In this document: piece after piece, positions 39,823 through 49,334 of the stretch | Position numbering within the stretch: the first letter of the stretch is position 1 | Layout: every line of letters starts with the position of its first letter | NCBI GenBank assembly: GCA_030374765.1 | Contig: JARGXX010000079.1 | Span: 1,178,001 to 1,242,000 of the forward strand | From: Agarophyton chilense | Taxonomy: Eukaryota; Rhodophyta; Florideophyceae; Gracilariales; Gracilariaceae | Direction: 5' to 3' | DNA length: 64,000 nt | The notes under the pieces: generated by a model | The model's input: only the letters and a program-made list of their open reading frames with translations | Told to the model about the DNA's origin: nothing | The model's database searches: none | Position numbers and translations under genes: made by a program

Positions 39823-40566
39823 ATGTCCAATAATTCTGGATTCATCACCACACCGACGTTTTTCAGCTATCGGGATCGCTGTGCCAAGAGGTACATTTCA
39901 GTTGCCAAGGCTTCCCATGTTCCACCGCCAGATGTGAACGTCGATCAACCAACAAGAGTACGCGACAATCCTTTCGGCCAATTTTGTATATCAACGTTCC
40001 GATCAGTAATGCAACCACAAATTGGATGGAAATCGCGACGTCATGGATATGACGGCCTCATCGAAGAATGTCGAATGCTGTTGGCAAGAAAAGGTCCCCA
40101 GGAACAGCAGAGGGTCGTTCGAAACACACTCGATACTCTATTTCAGGCTCCTCACGGGCCGGCAGTTTTTCGAAAGTACTTTTCTGGCAAGCCCGGCCTT
40201 AATGCCAAAGTTACTCCAGTATTGTTTCAGTGGCTCGTCGGTGACTGTTACGCAAACCGACCAGAAGAAGGTGGATATGGTGTTTATATCGAGAAGTGCC
40301 GGTTTCTTGAGGAAAGCGGATGTAAGGGACTCTGTGTAAATATGTGCCAACAACCTACACAACGGTACTTCAAAGAGGTTTTGGGATTGCCTGTTCGTAT
40401 GACTCCAAACTACGAGGACATGAGTTGTCAGATGACATACGGTGTTCAGCCATTACCGATTGACGAAGATCCAGCAGTTACAGGCGACTGTTTGGAAAAC
40501 TGCAAAATGACGTCATCCGTTCGCCTTCGCGGGGATCCGACCTGTTACGTCTCAAAAGAGTCATAG
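39823..40566 (+). CDS. D27: Beta-carotene isomerase D27-like (DUF4033) protein
   Basis: 247 residues. D27 is a plastid iron-containing isomerase that converts all-trans- to 9-cis-beta-carotene in plants, the first step to strigolactones; the algal paralogues have uncertain substrates. Seen: ECRMLLARKGPQEQQRVV near 86-103, WLVGDCYANRP, then the core IEKCRFLEESGCKGLCVNMC at about 158-177, PTQRYFKEVLGLPVRMTPN, YEDMSCQMTYG, PLPIDEDPAV and a final Cys-rich segment. These are the blocks shared by all DUF4033 proteins. The N-terminal about 60 residues are basic and Ser/Pro-containing, consistent with a plastid transit peptide, although it starts MSNNSG rather than MAF. Single exon. Start chosen at the first ATG of the frame. 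Confidence 0.9.
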   Translation: MSNNSGFITTPTFFSYRDRCAKRYISVAKASHVPPPDVNVDQPTRVRDNPFGQFCISTFRSVMQPQIGWKSRRHGYDGLIEECRMLLARKGPQEQQRVVRNTLDTLFQAPHGPAVFRKYFSGKPGLNAKVTPVLFQWLVGDCYANRPEEGGYGVYIEKCRFLEESGCKGLCVNMCQQPTQRYFKEVLGLPVRMTPNYEDMSCQMTYGVQPLPIDEDPAVTGDCLENCKMTSSVRLRGDPTCYVSKES

Positions 40567-40606
40567 GCACCCATTGTTTAATTTCACTTTGATTGCCCTT
40601 TGGGCT

Positions 40607-41251
40607 TCAGCGCATCACCTGTTCCTGAGGTTCTTGGTTTGTATAACCATAGATTCGTCTGGTTAATTTCCCCATATCATCCTTTTCAGAAAATTCATCG
40701 CGACAAATGTCGACGACCAGACATATAGTCATTTCCTCCTCACTCTCTCCGTGCAGAGTCATGTGGAGAGCACATATGTTGCATATTTCGTCTACGCCCA
40801 CTTTATTATCTTCGACCATCGTACGCACCATATCCGGTGTGATCATTATTCTTTCGGTGTCATCGGAAAGACCTGTTGGGATAGAGCACAGTCTAAATCG
40901 ACGCTGATGGTAGGCGACGTCTACTTCAAAATCGACGTTCCATGAATATGTTTTTCTCTGCGATCGCATCCGTGATGCTGCCTTTGAAGGCAGTCTCACT
41001 GAAATTGCAATAGGCTCGTATAACTTATCGACTGGCTTGGAGTCTATTGAAGTCCATTCTGGCTTCAGAATATCACTTGTTTCATTTGTCCCACTCCACG
41101 ACAATCCCATGGTCTTCACTTGCGCTTGAAAGTGACTTTCGCCGTATCCAATCTCAGACGAGAGACGGCGAAGATGGCATCTCAAGTGATAAACAAAAGT
41201 TTTGTATATTCTGAGCGAAGAGCCTCGTACAAGAAAAGGGATCAATACCAT
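40607..41251 (-). CDS. Conserved-looking protein of unknown family
   Basis: 214 residues, single exon, ending 40 bases from the D27 stop (tail-to-tail). No signal or membrane segment. The main part, from an internal Met at 41110 (MGLSWSGTNETSD), alternates short hydrophobic strands and charged helices (NVDFEVDVAYHQRRFRLCSI, EEMTICLVVDICRDEF), suggesting a folded alpha/beta domain. The first 47 residues are hydrophobic then basic (MVLIPFLVRGSSLRIYK) and may be a presequence or an artefact of an upstream ATG. I do not recognise the family. Confidence 0.65.
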   Translation of the reverse strand: MVLIPFLVRGSSLRIYKTFVYHLRCHLRRLSSEIGYGESHFQAQVKTMGLSWSGTNETSDILKPEWTSIDSKPVDKLYEPIAISVRLPSKAASRMRSQRKTYSWNVDFEVDVAYHQRRFRLCSIPTGLSDDTERIMITPDMVRTMVEDNKVGVDEICNICALHMTLHGESEEEMTICLVVDICRDEFSEKDDMGKLTRRIYGYTNQEPQEQVMR

Positions 41252-42066
41252 AGACCCCGTCCGACACTGTGTACGTGCTTCAGAAGTAATAATTGTACTC
41301 TGAATTGAGTTCCTGTTCCAGCGTTGCAGCCAGGAGTGTATCTCTCACTGCTAAAGAAAAGGCAGTCGTGGGTTCATCAACAGTGAAACTATATATCAAT
41401 AGAACGTACGTTGTTTGCGACTATCATTGCCTCATATCATAGGAAAGAAAGACGGCTCGAACGGTGTTGGAATCAAATGCTAAATCGTCCTGAGAAGCAC
41501 AGATGTAGACGTGAGGAATTCTGAAGTCGTGGAAAAGAACGACGGTGGTTAACGAGAGACGACTGCACAAGAGATTCGAAGTACAGTAAGTTATACCGCT
41601 TTCATATTTCTCTCAACCAGGTACAGTATCTACCTTTGGTACAGGGAAATAAGATCAGCCTTATTGGCAACTAATCTCGTTCTCCAACGGAAATTGTGGA
41701 ATCGTTGCGCACGTGTCAAGCTTGATCTCGCCATTGAAGCTTCCGTTTTCATCCTCGGTTTTTCGACTCTCAGAAGTAACAAGATCACCAAGGTTCAGAG
41801 CGAAAGCGACGCAGGGTAGCAAGTTCAAAGGGTAAGTGTTAAACTGTGAAGAAAAGACCGGCTTTGAATACTCTACGACTTTGATTGAATACGCGAATCT
41901 CAACGTCCACCCGCCTCAGACTCTCAAGTGCCACTGGTGAACAGCGGAGGGTTCCTTGAGCGAAGGTTTTCTTCTTGGAACGGCGCTATCTGGGGACTCT
42001 TTCATATTTCTATCAGATCTACCAAAGCTCTTGAAGCGTATAAAATTCGATACTGTTATCATTAAA
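41252..42066. promoter_or_regulatory. Divergent promoter region
   Basis: Between the unknown gene (-) and the YqeY gene (+). One 80-codon minus-strand frame (41661-41903) without ATG looks weakly protein-like, but no exon structure could be built. Confidence 0.35.
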
Positions 42067-42711
42067 ATGGCATTTATATCTGCATTCCATTCATCCTCGT
42101 TCGGGGGCCACCGACGACTGATTCCAGATGCTTGTCAAATCCGTCCTTATGTAACTCGATTTTCTATGATGAATCCTAGAGCATCTATTGAGCAGGAGGT
42201 GAGCCAGAAGATGAAAGAAGCAATGAAGAAAAAGGACACAGCTTCCCTAAAGGCTTTGCGTGGAATTCGAGCGGCGTTTTTAACAGCATTGAAGCAGGAG
42301 GGTGCAGGCGATTCACTACCAGATAATATTGCTGTAGAGCAGCTAAGAAAACTTGCAAAAATGAGAAAAGAAAGCATTGAAATGTTTAAAAAAGGTGGTC
42401 GGGATGATTTGGCCGATGGTGAAAAAGCAGAGCTGGATGTTATCGAGCAATGGTTACCAACCTTGGCTAATAGAGAACAAACTCTCGTTTGGGCTAAAGA
42501 GGCCATTAAAAAAGTGGGCGCAAAAAAATCGGGGGAAATTGGTAAAGTAATGGGGTAAGTTGCTCATTTTATATCCATTATCAGTGGCTGTATTCTAACA
42601 TTGATACTCTCGTCCGTTTCGGATCTTTATCAAAGAGTAATTATGCGAGAGCACAGGCAAGACGTTGATGGTGGACTAGCAAAGGAAGTTGTACAGGAAT
42701 TACTAACATGA
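42067..42711 (+). CDS. YqeY / GatB-tail domain protein, plastid-type, two exons
   Basis: A YqeY-domain protein, related to the C-terminal tRNA-binding tail of GatB but free-standing; the exact role is unsettled, with a link to amidotransferase-dependent aminoacylation proposed. Exons 42067-42554 and 42636-42711, intron 81 nt (GTAAGT...CAAAG). Splicing turns a frame ending at an in-frame TAA into the conserved C-terminus GKVMGVIMREHRQDVDGGLA...VQELLT; the typical family end is GKVMGALMK...VDG. 187 residues. The core EQEVSQKMKEAMKKKDTASL, LRGIRAAF, LRKLAKMRKESIEMFKKGGR, EKAELDVIEQWLP is classic. The N-terminal MAFISAFHSSSFGGHRR is a plausible red-algal plastid transit peptide. Confidence 0.92.
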
Positions 42712-43248
42712 CAGGCCTCCATCCGTATCTCAATGATTAAAGTGACATTGGCGCAATAGCAATACGTTAAGCGATACCGCAAGTACTTAAGATTTCAATT
42801 ACGTTCGGTGATAGGTTTTATGTTGAACATAATCGCGCTCAAGTGTACTCTATCTAGTGGATAGTGGGAAGTTAAACTGTCGATTCGCAATTCTGTTTTT
42901 CCGAAGTATAATGATGTAGGTAAGCGAAGGACCTCAGGAGCATCCTTTCGTCCTTATGAGTTCAAAGCCGCATCATTACAGAACAATAAAGCAAATAAGG
43001 GAGGTTATGAGACGTAATGCACCCCAATCTGTCCCACACTATAAACCGTCCTGATTTGATAAAACCACCAGGCACCTGCACTTACACAAAAGGCTTGTTG
43101 CGATCGCTTTGCCAATCTTTGGAGGTCGTCTTCGATTTAAAGTCAGCCCTCAGCACTCTCAAGCTCCAGTGATCACCCCCAGTGTTCTTTCAGCTGTGCT
43201 CCTACCCAAAAGCTAATGAGGATGAAGGAGAGATGGAAAGCTCTTAGT

Positions 43249-43250
<2 letters not shown>
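42712..43250. other. Intergenic
   Basis: No gene or repeat recognised. Confidence 0.4.

Positions 43251-43295
<45 letters not shown>
43251..43295. repeat. (CT)n microsatellite at the 3' end of LINE copy A
   Basis: About 22 CT units, reading (GA)n on the minus strand, directly joined to the 3' end of the minus-strand LINE fragment. Confidence 0.9.
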
Positions 43296-43297
<2 letters not shown>

Positions 43298-43560
43298 TTA
43301 CGGGTGAATAGCCTAATTCCAGCATAGCGCATAACGCTAATGGTCAAAGAAGCGTTCTCTCACTAAGAAGGCCAATACTTTCTCAGGCCATTTTCTAATA
43401 ATATCACAAGCAATGAGTCCCTGAAGTTCGCTAAGGGGGCAAAAACTCTCTCCTTGACCTTGTTCTCTTGTGCTGCTCCTTGACCTCGTTCTCCTAGTGC
43501 TGCCCAGTTAGAACGAAATGTGTTTGTACTCAACTCTATAGCTGACTTGGGGAAGGACTC
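43251..43560 (-). mobile_element. LINE 3' end fragment, copy A
   Basis: Read on the minus strand, this stretch matches the 3' part of copy B (44180-44398): the same reverse-transcriptase C-terminal codons, the same 3' UTR (CCATTAGCGTTATGCGCTAT...ACCCGTAAATAG) and a (GA)n tail. Compared with copy B it has several base changes and a short internal duplication near 43460-43500. It is severely 5'-truncated, as usual for LINEs, and non-functional. Confidence 0.7.
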
Positions 43561-43989
43561 GGGGGCGTTCTGACTTCATTAGGATGAGAGTCTTCCATTT
43601 GTTTGTTTACAGGCTTCTGTTCAATGAGATTTGTAGCTTTTGTCTACTACGATAGACGTATGCTTGCTGTCTCAAGAGGGATAAGGTCATTTGTATTAAT
43701 ACTGAAGCTAGCTATAGTCTGTACACACTCTTTAAGCTCTACGGTGATTTCAGCTGTATCCTTCGCTTCGATCTACTCTTCCGCTGTAAAGATACGCAGG
43801 AATGACCCATCGATAGAGGCTTTGTTGGACGTAGGTGTAGTTTTGACACCGGGCTCATTGAACTTTATGTTCGACCTGCTTTCCGTACTGTATCTAAGCA
43901 CCGCTTAGGTGGAACGCGGTTTTTGATGGTTGAGTCGCATCTGACAATTCAACGTACCAATAGACTACACAGAAGTTGGACGGAGGGTA

Positions 43990-44398
43990 ACCGTGAAACA
44001 ATGTGCCCGACCTTTATTGCCCTATATTTCATCAGATATGGAGAAATTATTTACCCACAGAAGAGCAGAAACCACACTGGCGCAATTGTTTGTAGGACAT
44101 ACACCAACTTTGCATCCATTGGGAACCCATCTGCCCGGCAAAAAAGTTGTGTGTGATTGCAGACCAGGCGTTCTAAACGACGCGGAACACTTCGTCCTCA
44201 GATGCCCCAAGAGAACGAGGTCAAGGAGAGAGTTTTTGCCTCCCCTTAGCGAACGTCAGGGACTTATTGTTTGTGATATTATTAGAAAATGGCCTGAGAG
44301 AGTGTGGCCTTCTTAGTGAGAGAACGCTTCTTTGACCATTAGCGTTATGCACTATGCTGGAATTAGGCTAGTGCACCCGTAAATAGAGAGAGAGAACT
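43990..44398 (+). mobile_element. LINE 3' end fragment, copy B, with RT C-terminal zinc-finger-like end
   Basis: The frame ending at 44316 contains HRRAETTLAQLFVGHTP, CDCRPGVLNDAEHFVLRCPK and a basic tail, the layout of the His/Cys-rich C-terminus of non-LTR retrotransposon polymerases (a CxC, EHFVLRC ending). A 75-base 3' UTR and a short (AG)n tail at about 44384-44396 follow. The 5' limit is unclear; sequence from about 43600 may belong to the same element but is too diverged for me to place. No intact polymerase is present. Confidence 0.65.
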
Positions 44399-45177
44399 GA
44401 CAATTCGAGCTGCAGTACGCAGTAGTTGTTAAACTTGGAAGGGCCCAAATAAGTAATGCTTTTGTTCTATAAGATCTTACTCAATCACACTTGTTTCTCT
44501 GGAAACGCTTACCTTTCGTACATGCCGCAAAATGGTTCAACAGCTTCGTGACCAGTTTATTGGAAACATAGATGAGAGACCTGACGTACCCATCAATGAC
44601 AGCACTGTGTTGAAGAATAAAGTTAAAGGTACTGAAGTCATTTAAATGAGATCAATTTGATCACGAATAAAATGCCATCGTCCATGGTAAAGACGCCAAG
44701 AGAAGCGAAAGAGGATGCTTTGCGCAAGAACAGAAGCCTAAAGAGTTCATAATAAGAGCGAATAGTCTCTTGAAAACTGTTCTTTTGCGCTGTGTTTGAA
44801 GGATCTGTATTTAAAACGCACTGTTGGGCGCTGGAAGTCTGATTTACAGATTCTTCCATCACACTCAGATATGGTAGACCTGATTTGTTTATACTCTTTG
44901 AAGGGAAGAAAGGTAAGGCTGGTCGTCGTCGAAGATCGAGGCGGATTCTCCAGATCTGAACTATGAGAATTTGAGATCAGGCGATACAGAATTTTGAGCT
45001 CAGCTGGTGGATAAAATTGGAATGTCATTCTTATCATTATTGTATGAAACATCCCCCATATTTTTCGCCCTCTCGTTCGTCAGTGCTTCCCTAACATCGC
45101 CACTTCCGACACTTTTGTTACGGAAAGGGGTAGCAAGATACTCTACAATGTCATTGACGCCAATATCTCGAGGGGGG
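44399..45177. promoter_or_regulatory. Upstream region of the DUF1499 gene
   Basis: No gene seen. In the last 155 bases the frame of the next gene is open, with further ATGs at 45022 and 45148, but these would place extra residues before the MAF start. Confidence 0.4.
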
Positions 45178-46106
45178 ATGGCCTTCATACTCCCGTCGAC
45201 CACACTTACATCATCATTTGCTCGATCATGTACGCTACGAAAGCCCGTGTGTTCATCAAAATCGCTAAAGATGGTAGGAGGAAACGAAATGGAGACTGGT
45301 CTTAAAGTTCTTCTTGTGGGTGGGGCAGTTGCATTATCCGCAATGGTGGCGTTACCGAGGGATGCAGATGCTGCCATCTTTCATTTCCGAGGACAGCGTC
45401 CGCAGAATATTGGCGTACAATATGGTGGTTATCTCCAGGGTTGTCCGTCTTCTCCAAATTGTATTTCTTCCATGGAAGATCCAGTAAGTTCGGAACAATA
45501 ACAACAGGTCGAGGAGTCCGATTCTAACTCTTTAAAACCGATTTATCCTTCCTTTCCATAGTACGATAGCCATTATGTACCATCTTGGACGTACAATTCT
45601 GGTAACAGCGGGGGCAAAAAGACTATACAGGAGGCCATTAACGATGTGACGAAAGTTATCGAAGAATTCCCTCGGGCAACAATCGTCACCAGCGAAGAAA
45701 CAACTAGTGAAGCTGGTAAAGGCCATTATAGTAAGTATACAATGAAATTGTTAGAGGATCGGATTTTCTCATCTAACAACCATGTATCATGTGGATGACA
45801 TGCGACGACATCTTTCGCCAGTTTATGCGGAGTTTGAGTCGAAGCTCATGGGATTTGTGGATGATGTCGAGTTCTTTTTCCAACCAGACAGCCAAACAGT
45901 CGAATATCGGAGCGCTTCCCGACTCGGCGAGGGTGACTTCGATGCGAATCGTAAGAGGATTCGTGACTTGCGCCAAGCTTTGCAGCAAATGGTGAGTTCC
46001 CTGCTCAATGTATTTTACGTCACACAAGAACGAAACTAACATACTTCCTTTTTTTTCTGCTTTCATTGTTCAGGACAACCGATGGGCATCTACCGGATAC
46101 AATTAA
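45178..46106 (+). CDS. DUF1499 plastid (thylakoid-lumen) protein, four exons
   Basis: A DUF1499-family protein; members in plants and algae are thylakoid-lumenal proteins of unknown function. Exons 45178-45483, 45562-45730, 45822-45991, 46074-46106, with introns of 78, 91 and 82 nt, all GT-AG. 225 residues. The N-terminus MAFILPSTTLTSSFARSC looks like a red-algal transit peptide, and a second hydrophobic segment GLKVLLVGGAVALSAMVA ending ADAA resembles a lumenal targeting signal with its cleavage site. The mature part shows the family blocks: GCPSSPNCISSMEDP, HYVPSWTYN, ATIVTSEE, IYAEFESKLMGFVDDVEFFF, EYRSASRLGEGDFDANRKRI. Each splice restores conserved sequence, which supports the model. Upstream ATGs were not chosen because of the MAF motif. 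Confidence 0.92.
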
Positions 46107-46230
46107 GAAGTCGTTCTGATCATCAAAAGCATCTGTGCTCTAGATAGATGCCATAGACTTCAGAATGCCAAAATAACGTGACGACCTTTATACATTTTGA
46201 TATATTTATAAGTACAACATTGTTTGCTCG

Positions 46231-46671
46231 TTAACCTTCTCCAAGTTGTAGCTCTTCTTCCATCTCTGTTATATGAAGCCATAATCCAGGATTTATGTTT
46301 TCTTTCTTCCCGATTTGAGTAAATCGAATCGCCAGCTTAGCCGTCATGGCCAAGAAGCGGTTTCCGCTTTCATGTTTGGCCGCAATCAAATCCAACACGT
46401 GACAAAGCCTTTGGTCGTCGTCAGTCATCGTGTAAGTATGCTGACTGCTACCAAAACAATCGATTGGCATCTGAGGGGGGTCAATGACTTGAAGGTTTCG
46501 CACATCTTCTGGAGTGATCTTGACCCATTCATGGAGTTCGTCGCTGACAAACAAACGATCAGGTTCGTCCGGTTTTGGCTTCTTGGGCTGTGGCTTCTCA
46601 ACTGTTCGGGAATCCCGAAGAAAGCGTTTGCGAAGATGTGTAGTTAGCGGTGCTTTGGGTTTCGAAGACAT
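46231..46671 (-). CDS. Small basic protein of unknown family
   Basis: 146 residues. The first 35 residues are Lys/Pro/Arg-rich (possible nuclear localisation: HLRKRFLRDSRTVEKPQPKK); the rest is an ordered-looking helical domain (DELHEWVKITPEDVRNLQVI, RLCHVLDLIAAKHESGNRFL, AMTAKLAIRFTQIGKKE). It starts at the first ATG and ends 125 bases from the convergent DUF1499 stop. No recognised family; the compact helical part could be a protein-interaction module. Confidence 0.6.
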   Translation of the reverse strand: MSSKPKAPLTTHLRKRFLRDSRTVEKPQPKKPKPDEPDRLFVSDELHEWVKITPEDVRNLQVIDPPQMPIDCFGSSQHTYTMTDDDQRLCHVLDLIAAKHESGNRFLAMTAKLAIRFTQIGKKENINPGLWLHITEMEEELQLGEG

Positions 46672-47565
46672 GACAACTGTGATTATGCCAATTGTAGTGT
46701 TTTACAGGCCCCTCTAGTCCAGAATCTGAGCGTAGCAGATGTGGGGTGTATGGCGGCTCCCACGAAAGATAGGGGTGAAAACCAATTTTTGCTTTTCCTG
46801 AACTGCCATCAATCACAGTTTCTGGATTGTTGAGTCTTGAAACCTTTGCGGTGGTAATGAAGTAATTCACTCCGAGACCGCGTGAGGGATGTATTTAGTA
46901 GTGTGTTGAACGCAAAGTGTTCTATTGTCGGTTTTGATGACGGTTTTTATATTAGTGTTGTTGTTATGAGCGAACGCCCAGAGTGACTAAAAGCTTGTGG
47001 GGAGCGAGCGATCAAACGAATATCCGGCCAACATTTGCGATTCAAAATTATAACCCGTGTTTCCAAAAATATGTCTGGATGCGATCCGAGGGCTGCGATG
47101 GTGCGAGATTCCATGGGTGGAACGGAACCCAACGGTTTGAGAACAAGCAAGGTGATCTACGCATTGACAACATCGGTGAGGAATGCATCTCTAGTATTCA
47201 TTTCTCCGTGCGAAATAAGCGTGAATCTGAAAGTTCTCGGCAGTCACTAGCTCTATCACCTCCGCTAAATCTACCCGTCATCGCCTTTTACTCAAGGCCA
47301 TCGCCTTCTAACCCGTTCTCTTCGATACAAAGCCACAGTATCTGACTTGCGAAGGACCTAAAACGCAGCTCCAATTGTGAACCCGTCTCTATAAGATATC
47401 ACGTATTTCTTCTTTCATTCTGTAGTGTCGTCCCTGGAAGGCACTTCCGCTTTTAGGTTGCAAGCTCTCTTTTTCTGGAATTTAAATCGCAGCGGGCATC
47501 TGTTGGGAAGCATAAAAAGGATTGGTATTACAGAAGTTGTTTTTGTATTCGATATTGATACAAAT
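46672..47565. promoter_or_regulatory. Divergent region, possible 5' exon of the ketopantoate reductase gene
   Basis: A strong 3' splice site (TTCTTCTTTCATTCTGTAG) at 47405-47423 is followed by a frame that runs into the reductase. A matching donor (ACATCG|GTGAGG) lies near 47175, in a frame that includes an ATG at about 47083. The gene may thus have an upstream exon that extends the N-terminus. I see no transit-like sequence in it and leave it as an alternative. Confidence 0.35.
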
Positions 47566-48609
47566 ATGCCATATCCTGAGAAAGCCAAGATTTGCGTTGT
47601 TGGGGCAGGGGCAATAGGAGGGCTACTTGGGGTTGAATTGTCACGTCGCGGTCACAGTGTTTCTTTCTTAGCAAGAGGTGCTCATCTCGCAGCTATGAAA
47701 ACGGAACGATCTCTGAAATTGATAAAACTCGATGGGAGCATTGTTGAATCAGCAAAGGGTTCTACATTCATTGCGGCACTCGAAGAAGCAGGAGAACAGG
47801 ATCTTGTCATACTTGGTTTGAAAATGCATCAAATCAAATCCATACTATCCACTCTTCATCACGTAGTTGGTCCGAAAACTGTTTTGTTAGGAACGCAAAA
47901 CGGTATCCCTTGGTGGTACTTTCAAGAATACAATGGGCCCGAAGAATTCAAAGACAGAGCTGTGGAAAGTGTTGATCCTGGAGGAGAGCTCAAAAGCTCG
48001 ATAGACGCTAAAAAGTTGATTGCGACTGTGGTGTACCCAGCTGCTATTGTTGCATCACCTGGCGTAATAAAACATATCGAAGGCATACGTTTTCCAGTTG
48101 GAGAACCCAACGGGAAGACTACAGAAAGGGTTCAGTGGGTGTCCAACATGTTAATCGACGCCGGATTTAAGTCACCTGTGTTAGCGGATGTGCGGGGCGA
48201 GATGTGGCTTAAACTGTGGGGAACCGTAGCCGTAAATCCGCTTTCTGCACTCACTCACGCTACATTAGATGTCTTGTGCACAGTACCAGCTGGTCGAGAG
48301 GTTGTTGTGCGTGTGATGAAAGAAGTAGAAAAGGTTGCAAATCGACTGGGCTCAAAAATGAGGCTACCCATCGAACGGCGAGTAAATGGGGCTGCAAAGG
48401 TTGGAAAGCATAAAACATCAATGCTGCAAGATGTGGAAGCAGGACGTGAACTGGAAATCGAGACCATTATGGGTGCTATCGTAGAGATGGCTCGTGTATG
48501 TGGTGAGGATACGCCAAGTATAGACACTATATATGGCACAATAAGAATGCTGGCCTACGTAATGAAGGAAGAGAAGTCGAAGGTTTGTTTGCTACCTCTT
48601 GACGGGTAG
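47566..48609 (+). CDS. panE: 2-dehydropantoate 2-reductase (ketopantoate reductase, PanE/ApbA)
   Basis: 347 residues. Reduces ketopantoate to pantoate with NADPH in pantothenate and coenzyme A synthesis. Seen: Rossmann GxGxxG in CVVGAGAIGGLLGVELSRRG at about 10-29; SFLARGAHLAAM (NADPH ribose/phosphate region); LVILGLKMHQ with the Lys that contacts substrate in the family; TVLLGTQNGI; and in the C-terminal helical domain EMWLKLWGTVAVNPLSALT with the catalytic Lys, and the late DVEAGRELEIETIMGAIVE block with the Glu and Ile of the family consensus. The ATG at 47566 begins just ahead of the Rossmann strand and gives a cytosolic form. A possible upstream exon could lengthen it. The C-terminus has about 15 extra residues. 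Confidence 0.9.
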   Translation: MPYPEKAKICVVGAGAIGGLLGVELSRRGHSVSFLARGAHLAAMKTERSLKLIKLDGSIVESAKGSTFIAALEEAGEQDLVILGLKMHQIKSILSTLHHVVGPKTVLLGTQNGIPWWYFQEYNGPEEFKDRAVESVDPGGELKSSIDAKKLIATVVYPAAIVASPGVIKHIEGIRFPVGEPNGKTTERVQWVSNMLIDAGFKSPVLADVRGEMWLKLWGTVAVNPLSALTHATLDVLCTVPAGREVVVRVMKEVEKVANRLGSKMRLPIERRVNGAAKVGKHKTSMLQDVEAGRELEIETIMGAIVEMARVCGEDTPSIDTIYGTIRMLAYVMKEEKSKVCLLPLDG

Positions 48610-49334
48610 CAAGTCGTCGAGAAATGGATTATCCGGGGTGTCATCGTTCGCCTTCAATCCACCTTTTAAAAGCTCCTATCGGATGGTGCTCCATTCAATG
48701 ACACGTCGAGAAACTGACCAAAGTTTCTATATACGCCCCGGACACCCATACTTCTACAAGCCAAGTATCAATCTTACACTGCTTTGGGAAAAACCACATC
48801 TTCGCGAAGAATAAATGCTCTTGAACTGACAACCAGCGGACGTCAGGAGAAATGAAAGTACCATCCCCTACATGTACAGTAGCTAGACCGAGATATTATT
48901 TTCGAAGTATTCTTCTATTGGCTGAACATGCACAACTCTTTGTCTGTAGACACTCGGTGGCGGGGTGTGGCGTCCAAAACAACGTCATAAATTAATTCAT
49001 TTTCGCAATCCAGCTATGGAACAACAAAACCCAAGGAATGCCGAGTAAAGTATCTCTGACAACACTGCCCTTCACCCAGCAGCCATGATAAGTGTAGGCG
49101 AGGAAGTTTTTTATCACAGCTCTGTCTTCGACGGTGCGCTGCTGCATACGCAGAGGAACTTCGATTGGCATCTTGACCAGAGAGGTTGAAGTGCTTCAGG
49201 GATCTGCTCCACCTTTCTGCAACCTGAACGGCTAGGTTGAAAGGAACCGCTGGACTCAACGTCTTTATCTCGGATTCCAAATCCAGGTCTTTGACAAACT
49301 AACGATTTTGAGGTACAAAACGCTACCGAATGTG
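48610..49334. promoter_or_regulatory. Intergenic upstream of the M48 protease gene
   Basis: No gene seen; minus-strand frames at 49014-49280 and 49114-49410 show no domain-like pattern and partly overlap the protease start. Confidence 0.4.

Noticed and set aside
43251-44398. Inverted repeats considered as terminal repeats of a DNA transposon
   Set aside because: Both arms end in a LINE 3' UTR plus GA tail and carry polymerase C-terminal codons, so two opposed LINE ends explain them better; no transposase lies between.
45022-45177. Upstream ATGs of the DUF1499 gene (45022, 45148)
   Set aside because: The start at 45178 gives a MAFI transit peptide like three other plastid proteins in the window.
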